Assembly: GCA_902806565.1 (NCBI GenBank)
Contig: CADCXA010000030.1
Location: 1,364,001 to 1,428,000 of the forward strand
Direction: 5' to 3'
Source: Hypoxylon rubiginosum
Lineage: Eukaryota > Ascomycota > Sordariomycetes > Xylariales > Hypoxylaceae
Length of the DNA: 64,000 nucleotides
A program made the position numbers and the translations under genes. The first letter of the stretch is position 1; each line of letters starts with the position of its first letter. The notes beneath the pieces are model-generated. The model searched no databases, was not told where the DNA came from, and saw only the letters and a list, made by a program, of their open reading frames with translations. Of the stretch, positions 37,440 through 49,000 are shown piece by piece.

Positions 37440-38240
37440 AAGAAATAACCTTGGCCTGGGACTTTAATAAGATTAATCGTGTAAAAAAAGGTATAGTGCC
37501 TAATTATATAATTAAAATTATTCCACATTTTATATGGTAGGTTAGGAGTATCCCAATCCCTACTCCTCTTAAAAATAAGGTTATTTAGGTTTTGAAAGAG
37601 CGCTTAAAAAATGGTATTTTACAAGAAAGCCATAGCCTGTACTAGAATACTTAATTTATTATCAAGAAGAAGAATAGATCTTTTAAATTAATTAACTCTT
37701 ATACCAAGCTTAATAGGAAGATAATCTGGGACGTTTTTCTATTAAAAAGTTATAAGGAGTTTTTTATAAAATTCACAATATATTAAATTTTATCTATGAT
37801 AAATTAGTTCTTAGGATATAATTAAGTAAAGTTAAGCCTTTTTAGCAGGTAGCTAATAGTTTTTGTTACACCGATTAAATTAATGGAAATAATAACACTA
37901 CCACAAAAAGCGATAAACTTGGTTGCCCATTTTTTAAAAGTAGTTATTCAAGTGCTTTACAACCTTATACCAAATAAGTGCAAGCCTTTCTTTGATAATA
38001 TAGGAGTTAAAGGACCAATTACCCGGTATAAGGATCAGGAAGTTTATTTTGGAGTACAGCGCTTTATCCTCGAACACATAGAAAATGTTGACGCCATCCT
38101 ATTAAATTTTGAACTTGCTGGCGTAACGGCAAGCGGAGAAAAGTCAGAATTCTACCACCTGATAACGGAGATTATAGGATATATTTACAGTACTTATAAA
38201 AAAAAGCCAACCTTGTTAAAAACCTTTAAGATATAAGAAT
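37440..38240 (+). pseudogene. pol (RT): Decayed reverse transcriptase domain
   Basis: Reading + strand frames gives RT segments in order: LKERLKNGILQESHS (thumb-proximal helix), a FIIKKKN..FKLINSYTKLNRK stretch matching the K-K-K-x-G-K-x-R-x-x-x-D/N region, ITLPQKAINLVAHF (motif for the P-Q-G-x-x-N-S turn), and the catalytic hairpin region PFFDNIGVKGP. The second Asp of the F-x-D-D-I-G motif is Asn (AAT at 37997-37999), a G-to-A change in TpG context. The following FILEHIENVDAILLNFELAG and SGEKSEF match the palm/thumb. The open stretch 37883-38236 is the best-preserved coding segment of the element. Confidence 0.85.
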
Positions 38241-38429
38241 AAGGTCCCTATAAAAATGTGAGGGATATTAGGTTTTTTATTAATGTTATTGTTTATTTTA
38301 GGCTTTAAATTAAATTATATGCCTTAATCACTATACCTTTAATAAAGTTATTTTAAAAAAACGCCCTATAGGAATGGACAAAGGATTAAAAACAAACCAT
38401 ATAAATATTAAAAAATACACTAAGCAATA

Positions 38430-38860
38430 CTCTGTGCCTTATCAATTTTAATTACATCTATGAAAGGCTAATCATCCTACAAATAGATACCTTAAAAAAT
38501 GGTTAGGGTTGTGTATTAGGGTAGCTTAACAATTAAGGCATTTTTTGTTTTTTAAGATATAAGTTAAATACGTAACATAAAGCAAAGGAGAATTATAATA
38601 CCTTAAAGCTTAAAACTTTGGCTGTTATAAAGTTTCTCCGCTAGTTATAAATCTACCTTTATGGTATCCACTTTTTATTATAAATAGATGTAAAAACATT
38701 AATCATTTAATTAAATGATAGATTTATAAGTTTATTAAAAGTAAAGTTAACTTGATAAATTGCTTATATTAAATTGTTTGATTTTAAGATTAGGTATATA
38801 CCTGGTAAGTTTAATATGATAGCTGACTTTTTATCTTGTAAAAAAGAAAACCCTTTAGAT
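38430..38860 (+). pseudogene. pol (RH): Decayed RNase H domain
   Basis: Directly after RT the + strand reads ILQIDTLKNG with a stop, then GCVLG (first RNase H strand with its Asp). It continues with HKAKENYNTLKLKTLAVIKFL and IYLYGIHFLL (helix and strand with an E-to-K-like change), then RYIPGKFNMIADFLS, the C-terminal Asp-bearing motif of gypsy RNase H. Several TAG/TAA codons interrupt it. Confidence 0.78.
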
Positions 38861-39299
38861 AAGGAGGATGATTAATGGGAGGGTGATATTAGTGAATATG
38901 TTGATAACTAAATCTATTTTATTTGGATTGCCTTAATTTTTCCAGCCCTTTTTAATGTTAAATATCTCCTATTTTAGTTACCAGAGGATTGGAGTGATGA
39001 ATCCCAAAAGATCACAAGGTATTTAAGTATTTTTACTTACTTTTTTTGTTTAAAGGATAGGAAAATAATAAAAGATTAGTATATTAAAGTGAGATTTTAA
39101 AATAAAGTATTTTAGTATATAGTAACTGAGGGTGTTTTATGGAGAAGGCCTAAAAAGAAGTTCCATTAGTAATAAATTATTAATTTATTTTTATAAAAAA
39201 AGTTAATTATCTGGAAAAGTTACGCTGGGTGTGGTTATAAGATGTGTAACTTTATGATTAATAAGGTAAAAAGTATATATTATTAAAAAGGAATAAATT

Positions 39300-40320
39300 T
39301 AAATATAACTTAAGTTATTTTTATATATCTTAATTGTTAGAAGTTTTAAATTACTAGGCCTTATAAACTAGGCTTGTATAACAAGTTAGGTGGTCTTTTT
39401 ACTATATAAATTATTAACATGTAATATATGTTTTATGATTAGGGGAAAAGGGTTATTATAAAAGTAAAAAAGAAGGTTAGTAATTAGCTTGAGATAAAGA
39501 CTATCTTTAGTGCCAAGATAAGGGTTATAGTTGATTTTATTTAAAGAAAGATTGTTTTTAATTATAGGATCTCCTTGTTAATAAAGTGTGATAGGGGCCC
39601 GGAGTTTAAAAAGGCCTTTAAAAGCGCCTGTTTGGAAATAAGGATAAAAAAAAAGATGGGCCCTTCTTATTATCCTGAAATACAAGGCCAAGTAGAAGTT
39701 GGTTATAAAGGAATTGCTAAGGGACTTTTTTAAACCTTAAATAGGGATAGTAAAGGCTAGGTATTGCGTTTACCCGAGATTGTTTAGGTTAATTGAATGT
39801 TAGTTAAACCCAATGGAGTTTTTTTATATGAAGTAATATATGGGTGAAAAGTTATAATATCTATTAAGGTTATAATCTTTATATAGCGGGTACTTAAGTA
39901 AGATGAGATGAAAGATTGCAAGAAGCTTTTAATAATCCGGATAAAACTTTTACAAAAAAAAAAAAAAGATTTTTAAAAATTAATTGCTACCTTTGGAAGG
40001 AAAAGGAGGGAGGTAGTTAAGTAAAAGGATAAGAGATATACAAGATAAATTAGGGATATAACATTATAAAAAGATGATCTTATATTTTTATTTAATATTC
40101 CCCGCTACATTAATATTTTAAATAAGAATAAGCTCTACTATAACTAGCTAGGACCTTACCTAATCAATCAGGTTTATAAAGGAAATAAATATAACATCTA
40201 TAAACCAAATGATATTATCCTAAGAATTATGTTCTCAGGAAACTAGCTTAAGCTTTTTATAAAAGATGAGCAAGGATACTAAGAACCTAACAACCCTTCC
40301 AACAACCCTTAGACCATAGG
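39300..40320 (+). pseudogene. pol (IN): Decayed integrase
   Basis: The catalytic core is recognisable from KCDRGPEFK (second Asp of D,D-35-E at 39590-39592) and, 34 residues on, YYPEIQGQVEVGYKG (Glu at 39695-39697), matching the Y-H-P-Q-x-x-G-x-V-E-R-x-H pattern. Both of these acidic residues survive. The C-terminal part near 40,130-40,270 (GPYLI, then a segment resembling the usual K-G-P-Y-R-I domain) follows. Multiple stops and at least some frame changes make it non-functional. The N-terminal HHCC region is not clearly readable. Confidence 0.72.
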
Positions 40321-43300
40321 ACCAGATAATGAATAATTTAATTAAAATAGAGACGATATTTTTTACGATAAAAAGGAAGATACTAAGGTATTTGACTACC
40401 CTATAGGTTGGGGAGTAGTAAGCTTAGCACTTAAAAATAATAATATAAGGACTTATTAAGGTGACCTATATTAGAATAGATACACTTTGATTAATGGTAA
40501 AGCAAGGCAGTAAACCACTAAAACTATCTTAGAAGGTAGGATTATTCTTAGGGATAAGGCCCCTTAATTATAGTAAATTAAAGTTCACCTCCTTAAAGGA
40601 ATAAAAGAGAAATACGCCATTATACTAGACCTTAGGATGCCTGTTAACCCCAAATCACACTGATTAATATAAAAGTAAAATAATTATTAGTTTAGGAAAA
40701 TAAGGGAAAATAACCATGTTTATATTTAATATTATAGCCAGGAATCTACGGATACATAACACATAGTTAACATGTAACCAAAAAACCTTATTTAAGATAC
40801 CCCATTTATTTCCTTTTTTACAAATTTTAAATTTTTGTTATTTGGAGTTAATTCATTTATTTAACCTTTACTTTATTTTTTATTTACCTTAGAATTAAAC
40901 CAATCCTATTAATGAAATAAGGAGATGTAATACTTAATATAAAGGCTTTACCTTTTATTTTACCTAATTTAAAATCTTAGTACCAGACCATTAAAATTGA
41001 ATTGGTAAATTCTTTAATATAAGATCCTTAATTAAAAGAGGATCTTGATGCTTTTAGGCTTAGAGATTTCTAAATCAGTAATCTTAAAATTTATACTCCT
41101 TACTGGATACTAAAATAATATAGATATTGTAAGACCCCTCCGTAACGCTAGAAATAGATTTATAGTTAAAGAAGGGCCATATTTTAGTATAATTAATAGA
41201 ATTAAATGCTTTTATATAACGTTGGCAATATTAGTAAGCTACTTTATTTAAAAGACCATATATCTGAATAAAGAGATTAAAGATACGGCGATTATTTTAT
41301 ATAAGTTTATTAAAATAATTGTTTAAAGGACCTGCGTGTTTAATGTTAATAAATAAAAGTAGTAATTGTTTTAAGGGTAGCTATCTAAGGAGAGGGTAGT
41401 AATTCCGTGAGAGGCCAGCTGTTTACTAGAAGCCCTTATTAGATATCTTTTAAAGGATATATTAGCTAGTAGTAAAGTTATTAAGTGTATAGAAATTTAT
41501 GTTATGAATTATTTGGTAAATTATATTAGTTGGGTTTTTTTGTAAAGTTACTAAGCCTTACTAACCTGTAGGTGTTTATTGTTAATATAAGACCTGGTAG
41601 TTAAGGATAGGGATTTTAACCAAAAATCCATTAGGTTATCTACCGAAAATAATAAAGATAGTAGGACTAAAGGTTTTACTGTTATATAAGGCCCTAGAGG
41701 GTTACAAGGATTAATAACCTAGAGAAATATAGATTGTAATAATTTTTTTAGCCTGGAACTTATTTTAGTTAGTAAGGGTTATGGCATGGATTTAGGATTA
41801 GTTTCTATATTTGGAATAGCCCGATTAGGAGTAGTAAAATGTTTGCTTACTTGTAGCTGCTTGTATATTAAAAGTGATAATTAGCTGGGAGTAAATATAA
41901 TATTGGGAGTTTGGTTTATTTATTAAGCGCCAATCCGGATATTAAGGTTTTAAGGAGGTTGATTATAATATATTTTATTTATAATAAGATGTGATTTCTT
42001 AAATAACCTTAATAGAGGTTTTGTACCAAATTGGTTTTAAAAGAATGGATTGAGGTTGTGGTTACGGAGAATAAATAATATATTTATAAAAACGTTTTAA
42101 ATTTAAGAATGAGCCTTAGCACTTGTGTTAAATTCCCTCCAGGATATATACTTAAGTATGGAAATGGTATTACCAAAGTTAAGAGATGATGGCGAGAACG
42201 GTGTGTTAGGCCTAAGGCTTTTATAGTGTTTTTGAATGTATTGTATGGTGGTAAGCCCTATAGTGTTACTATTATTATTGGGCGTTTTAAATTTTTTCAA
42301 ACGAGTAGGAGTAGATATGATCACCGCAATTTGGATATTTTTTACCGTTTTAAAAAATGATCCAAGGTATTTTGGGAAAGTTAAAAAATTTAGGAACGGA
42401 GGAAGTGTAAAGAATGAAAATTATCATGAAATTCTTAGCTTTTTATTATCTTAAAAGAAGTGGGTATTGCTAATTAGAGGCTGGTTTACATATTATATTA
42501 ATATTTTATTAGTTTATAACCGGGATTAATAAAAGCTTATCTATATAATAAGCTATTTAATAAAATATTTATATAAGGTTATATAAATATAAAAGATATC
42601 TAGTATCTCTTTTTTACCTTGATTGGTGTAGTTTACCTTATATCCTTTATTCTTTTCTTTTAAAAAACTCAGAATTATAATATTTTGTAATTATAATAAT
42701 AATATATAAAAAGGTAAAAGTAATGTTTATTGATATTACAAACCTTTTAAAGGATATTTATTATATTGATAATGTTATTGATTAGTAGGAGTATTAATTA
42801 AAGCTTTTGAAACCTATAATAGTGGTGTTCTTTTTTTTTATTTGGCTGAAGTTAAATTTATATGTTATGGTTGTATTATAAGGTATCTTGCTTTTACTAG
42901 GAGTAAATCTTGAACTTTGGTATAAGGAATTTGTATTTATAATTGTAAGTTTTTTAGTTTTATACAAAAATAGGAGGTATAACAAATTATTAGGAATTAA
43001 AGGATTTTAATTACTCATTATAAGAGATATGTTACCCACCAAACTAATCTGTAAAATTAAAATATTATAGGCCTTAAAAAACTATAAAATAAATGATTTT
43101 AGTAGCACCACATCTGCTTTAATCAAGTAATATAACCTGTGATTTATTCTTTTAGTAGTTTATTATAACCTTATAATATTAAATAAGAACCTTAACAACT
43201 ATATAGCCCCTTATTTTTACGTAGTACTAATTAACACAGCAAAAAAACGGGTATATACTTTTAACACCTTTATAAACAAGGTAGGCCTTTTTTTTACCAA

Positions 43301-43479
43301 AGCATAGATATTATTTATAAATTTAAATAAAATATACAGTAGTAATAAGTAGGAAATAATAATTGGAGGCCTTAAAAATTTATATTGAATCTAGATTATC
43401 TCCTAGAATAATGGCTGGATGTGTGGTTATTAAATAGCGTGCATTCTTTATCTGCTATTTAAAAAACCAGCCACCTTAT

Positions 43480-44300
43480 TTTAGTTACTGGGAGATGAGG
43501 ATTTTAATTAAACCTTGGTCTTGGATATCTTTATAAGGACAGTGTTTAAATATGCTGGAATTGAAACAACTACCAGGAAATCTTTACCTACCAAGCGGTT
43601 TGTAATATTAATTAAACCAATACATAATCCTACACCCAAAGCGGGCCCGGTGGGATCATGGTTTATGGCAATCAACGCGGTTAAAAATGTTAAGGATAAC
43701 TTCTCAAATAGCGGCTTATCCAATCCTCCGGATAACTCTCCAAACCCCAAGCCTGCAAAAAAAAGGAAAGGCAAAGCCAAAAGCAGCCCAGAAAAAAACA
43801 TTATTGCTACAACTACTCCTAACAAAACTACACAGGAAACTGGGACCTAACATTTTCTCAAAGACAAAATTAACCTTAAGGAACGGTATGGATATTTGTT
43901 AAATCTTAATTGTAGCTTAGTTCCTCAAATAAATCCAGCTTAAAAAGTTAAATATAAGTAGGGATTATCTATACCAGTTAGTAAGTGGGTAACCAATACA
44001 TAAAAAGCCACAACAAATAAACTATAGCCTATTAATCCTTATAACTAAATAGGCTAGAACCAGTATACTACCCTAATTAATATGGTTAATAAATTGCTTG
44101 AAGCTAAAAAGCCATCTACAAAAAAAGTACGCTTTACATTAACTAAGAAATAAGGAAGAACCAGTAACCTTATAAAATTAAATAGTAAAAATAAACTTAT
44201 AATATAACCCGTAAAGAGGATTTTAAAATAGATTAATCGGTTTAATACAAAAAGGAGTAAACAAAAGGTTTTCTTTTATAAATTCAAATTAGAATGAGAC
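43480..44300 (+). pseudogene. Decayed Lys/Pro-rich reading frame after integrase
   Basis: One + strand frame is open from 43515 to 43850 (111 codons). It then continues in the same register to about 44,270, interrupted only by TAA and TAG codons of the kind produced from CAA, CAG or TGG. It includes a strongly basic segment (PNPKPAKKRKGKAKSSPEKN) that looks like a nuclear localisation or nucleic-acid-binding tail, and a later KKPSTKKVRFTLTKK. I do not recognise the family. Its place between integrase and the polypurine tract is where accessory or envelope-like frames occur in some gypsy elements. A 105-codon hydrophobic frame on the opposite strand over the same DNA is most likely its shadow. 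Confidence 0.5.
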
Positions 44301-44313
44301 CTTATTTAAATCT

Positions 44314-44322
44314 AAAAGAGGG
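44314..44322 (+). other. Polypurine tract of the gypsy element
   Basis: AAAAGAGGG lies one base before the 3' LTR start, the expected place for the plus-strand primer. Confidence 0.7.
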
Positions 44323-44323
44323 T

Positions 44324-44601
44324 TATAATGGGATACGGCAATCAATACCCTACAAGAGGTTATATAACTACCCTGTAACTAGATTCTTTTTATTTTTTTC
44401 TTTTAAAAGACTTGTAAAGCCTTTTATATAATTAGATAGCCATGTATTGTAGGAATATATACTTTTTTGTAAGATATCTCAAATACGTTGATTGGGATGT
44501 TTTTCAAGTTATTTTTTAGGTTAGGTGCAATCCAAGGTAGATAGCAACACAGCTGCTATTTAAACTAAGAATCACTGGTATAAAAACAAAGCTCCATTAC
44601 A
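44324..44601 (+). repeat. 3' LTR of the gypsy element
   Basis: A 278-bp LTR starting TATAATGGGATACGG (TG changed to TA) and ending CTCCATTACA. It is the same length as the 5' LTR. Relative to it, I count roughly 47 transitions, no transversions and no gaps. Confidence 0.92.
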
Positions 44602-45992
44602 TTATTTAATTTTATTATTTAATTTATTCTTTTATTTTATTATTATTTATAATATTATTAAAAAACTTTAAAAATCCGATATTTATATATTTAAATATAT
44701 AAAGTTTATTATAATAAATAAACAATTCTTATTAAATTTTATATAATAATAAAAAAAGTTTTTTAAAATAAAAGTTTTTATAAATAAAATATATATAATT
44801 AAAGAAAATCCGTATATACTTTTTATAATTATAATTATATAATCCGTAGAAAAATTTTACGGTGTTATTTTAATATTCTTATTTTTTTTAAAATAAATAA
44901 ACTAAGTTTTTTATGTTTTTAACTTTAAATTTATAACTAAAATAAACTATTTTAATATAATAAACTGTTTTTACTATAATATATTAATAAATAAAAAACA
45001 TATTATTAATATTCCTTTAAAAGTAATATATAAAAATATATAATTAAACTAAATATTAATATAAATTATTAAAATAAAATAATTAATATAATAAAATTTT
45101 AAAAATCTTAAAATTATTATACTTTTATAATAATATATAGAACTTACATTTATATTCTACTAATAAATACTTTTAATTAATTAAAATAAAAACTAAATCT
45201 TTAATATAAAATTAATTTATTTATTTATAAAATATATTTAAAATATTTAAATATTTATATTATAAAAGTTAAAATAAATTAAAATCTATAAAACCTATAA
45301 TAAAATAAATTTAATAAAAAGTTAAATTAAAATATAAAAATAAAAATAATTAATATAAAAAAAATATTTATTAACTATTTAATTAAAATATAAAACTTTA
45401 TTTAATTAAATATATTTTAACCACCTTTTATTTGTTTCTTATATTTCGTGTAAATTTTTCTTAAATTTATCTTTTATATATAAATAGCATATAAAAAAAT
45501 ATATAATATAATATATATAAGTTATAAAATATAAAAAAAAAGTTAACATTATATAAAAACCTATAAAATATATATATTATTATTATTTTTAAAATTAAAA
45601 ATATAATGTATTTAACTAAGTATATTATTTATAAAACTATAATTTAATATTTAATATATTAAATATATAAAACATTAAAATACCTATATTTAAATAAATT
45701 TAAATATAACTTTAATTATATTATTTTATAATTATTTAAAAAAAACATTATTATAATAATTAAAAAAAAAAAGTTACTTATTAACTATAATATTAATATT
45801 AATAAAAGCTTTTTATTTTATTTATATTTATATAATTAAATTACCTAACTAATAAATAAATATTATTAAAATTTAAAATTACATATATATAAATTAAGAA
45901 ATTAATAATATATAATTTTTTACTAGGTTTATATATTATTTATAATATAAATATAATTTATTTTAATATTAACATTAAATTATTATAAAACT

Positions 45993-46036
45993 GTTATTAA
46001 GCCACAATTAAACTATGGTTAAGTTATAACTAAGCT
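45993..46036. repeat. 11-bp repeat units, four copies (less mutated)
   Basis: GTTATTAAGCC, ACAATTAAACT, ATGGTTAAGTT and ATAACTAAGCT follow each other exactly. They share the TTAA-R-Y core and 11-bp period of the array at 26,654-26,719 but keep more G and C. Confidence 0.55.
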
Positions 46037-49000
46037 TTAAATTATAAATAATATAAATCTATATTATTAAAAAAAAAAAAAAAAAAAAATCAAATATTAA
46101 TATATTTTAAAGAAAACTAAAAAGTTTTTATTATAAAAACTTATATTAATAAATAAAAAAATAATTATATAATATTATATAAAATAAAAAAAATAAGAAT
46201 AAGTTTATTTAATATTATTTAGTTTTAAACCTATAGTTAAACTAATTTAAAATATAATTTATATTAAAAGAAAAAAAAAAAAAACTAATTAAAATTATTT
46301 AATTATTATTTCCAATAAAAAGTTCTTTTAATAATTAAATTAAACCTTTATTAAAATATTTAATTAGTTTTAATATAACTGTAATTAAAGTATTATTATT
46401 ACTATAAATTATAATATTAAAGTTATTATTTTTTACACTATTAATTAAATAAAATATAAATAATATAAACTTAAAATTAATTATTAAGAAAAAGTTTAAT
46501 TAATATTATAATAAAAAAATATAATAATTTATATTATAAATTTAAAATATAAATATAAATAACTTTATATTACTATTTAATAAAAAAATTAATTACTTAT
46601 AATAAAATAAAGGTTTAATTTTAATATTACTTTTATTTTTATTTAATATTAATTAAAAACATTTTTTTAAACAGTTATTTTTATATATATTAAAATTACT
46701 ATTATTATATTAGTTATTATTATAATAGTTAATAATAAATTAATAATAAATAAAATTAATAAAAATAATATTTAATATATTTATATTAGAATTAATATGA
46801 AAAATAACATTTAAATTAATATTAAAATTATATAATAATTTAACAATATCTTTTAATTTAATAAAATTATAAATACTTTTAGTTTAATTTTTTTTAATGT
46901 AAAAACATTTAATAAAACCGGTATTTAAATTAGTTTTCTATTTTTTATAATACTTTTTAAAAGGTAATTTATTAATATAAATATAATAACTTATATTTAA
47001 AATAATTTAAATAACATAAAAATATATCTTTTCTTTTTTCTATTTTATAATTAGTATATTTTTTAGATTAAGAATAAATTATATAAAATAAGTAAATATA
47101 AATTATAAAAAAACCTTAAGAAATAAAAAATATAATTTTTTATAAAATAAATAATAAAGTTTAAAAATAATATTAAAACTTTTATCATTATTATAAAAAA
47201 AATAATAAAATAAATTATATATAATAAGATTATTAAAAAATAGTTAAAGAAAAAAAATAAAATAATTATAATCGATAATATAATATAGATTTTTCTAAAT
47301 ATAAATAAAATTAAAAAAATTATTAATTACATTATTATTTTTATTTTTTAAAAACTCTCCTTAATAAACTTTTATATAATTTATATTAAATTATTAATTA
47401 ATAATTTATAAAACGATATAAACTTATTTTATATTTTAAATAATATTTATAATATAATAAACTTTATTATAAATAATAACTATTTTATAGTTTATTAATA
47501 TATTTATATAAATAATTAAATTATTTCCATTAAAAGAAATTTATTATATAAATAAATCCTAATAATAAAAAAAATAATTATATAATATTATTTAAATATT
47601 TTAAATATATTAAATTAATAATATATTTAAAATTTTATTATTATTAACTAAAAAAAATTATAATTATTTTTAAAACTTAAATATTATTTTAAAAAAGTTT
47701 TAATGTTTAAATAAAAATATAATTAAATACAGTAATTTATTATAATAACTAAAGTTAAAAATATTAAAATTAAAAATAATATAAACAAAAATAATATAAT
47801 TTAAAATTTTATTAATTATATTAACTTTTATATTATTTATATATTAAAAAACTTAAAACCAATATTTACTTTTATATAAAATATTATTAGTTGAAATTAA
47901 AATATAATTAGTTAAATTAAAAAAAGATAAAAAATAAAATATATTAATATCGCTTATTTATTTTTTGTTATTATTTTATATATTTTTTATTATAATATAA
48001 TAAATATAATAAATAAAATTATAACATACACTTTTATTATTAAAAATATAAGTTATAAAAATTAAAAGGGTATTAAAATAATTAAAATAATAAAAACTAA
48101 TTATTTTAAATAACTATGTTTATTTTTTATTTTAAAAAAATAAAATAAAAATAAGTAACTTTAAACTTATTATTAAAACTAAAAATACTTATTATAATAA
48201 TTAATTATAAAATATAAAATAATATTTATAAAATTATTAATATTTTTTTAAAACTACTAAAAAATAAATAAATAAAAGATATTTAAGTTATTTAATTAAA
48301 AATTTAAATATTTCCGTTTATATAATTAAAGTTTTATAATATAATACTTAAATACTTTTAAATTATATTATAAAAAAAGTAAGTATTTTTTAAATTTAAA
48401 CATTATTTTTAAGCCTTTTTTATTTTTTAAAGTTAATATATTATTAAAAAGTAAAAATATTTTTATATAGTATAAATATAACTAATATAAAGAAATAAAT
48501 AATATTTAAATATATAAAAAGCTTTAAATTTTAAATTTTAAAAAAGGTAATTTTTATTTTTTTATTTTAAATATATTATATATATTTTTAAAGTTATCTT
48601 TTAAAACCAAATAATTATAATATTTTTTAATAAAGTTATATATTTAAATAAATAAATAAGTACCTAAAATTAAAAGGAAAATAAATTAATATAAAACCAT
48701 ATTTTTATTATATTTTATTTTTATTCTTTTTTTATATTTATTTTTTTCTTTTTTTTTATACCTTTTTAATTTTTATAATAAAATTTTAAAATATAATAAA
48801 TTTAAAATCTATATAATAAGTAAAAACATAACTTATATTTAAGTATTTTTTATTTACTAATTATTTTAAATACTTAAAAATATTAATTATAATTTTATAT
48901 AATAAATTCTTATTTAAATTACTTTATAAAAAATTAATAAATTTATTTAATTAAATTTATTTTATTTTATTTATATTATATTACACCCACTAATTATTTA

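Larger units (their letters stand above)
32374..44601 (+). mobile_element. Ty3/gypsy LTR retrotransposon, complete but RIP-inactivated
   Basis: A 12,228-bp element bounded by two 278-bp LTRs of identical length, flanked on both sides by TTAT (32370-32373 and 44602-44605), a possible 4-bp target duplication in very AT-rich DNA. It contains a candidate primer-binding site, a gag zinc knuckle, protease, reverse transcriptase, RNase H and integrase remnants in gypsy order on the + strand, extra sequence with a decayed frame, and a polypurine tract. Internal stop codons are numerous, nearly all TAA/TAG where CAA, CAG or TGG would fit. A 117-codon open stretch survives in reverse transcriptase (37883-38236). 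At 12.2 kb it is longer than the 5-8 kb usual for fungal gypsy elements. It is clearly less AT-rich than both flanks. Confidence 0.92.

Noticed and set aside
43508..43825. 105-codon hydrophobic minus-strand frame
   Set aside because: Overlaps the + strand frame that stays in register for about 790 bp; the hydrophobicity is the complement of Lys/Pro-rich codons.
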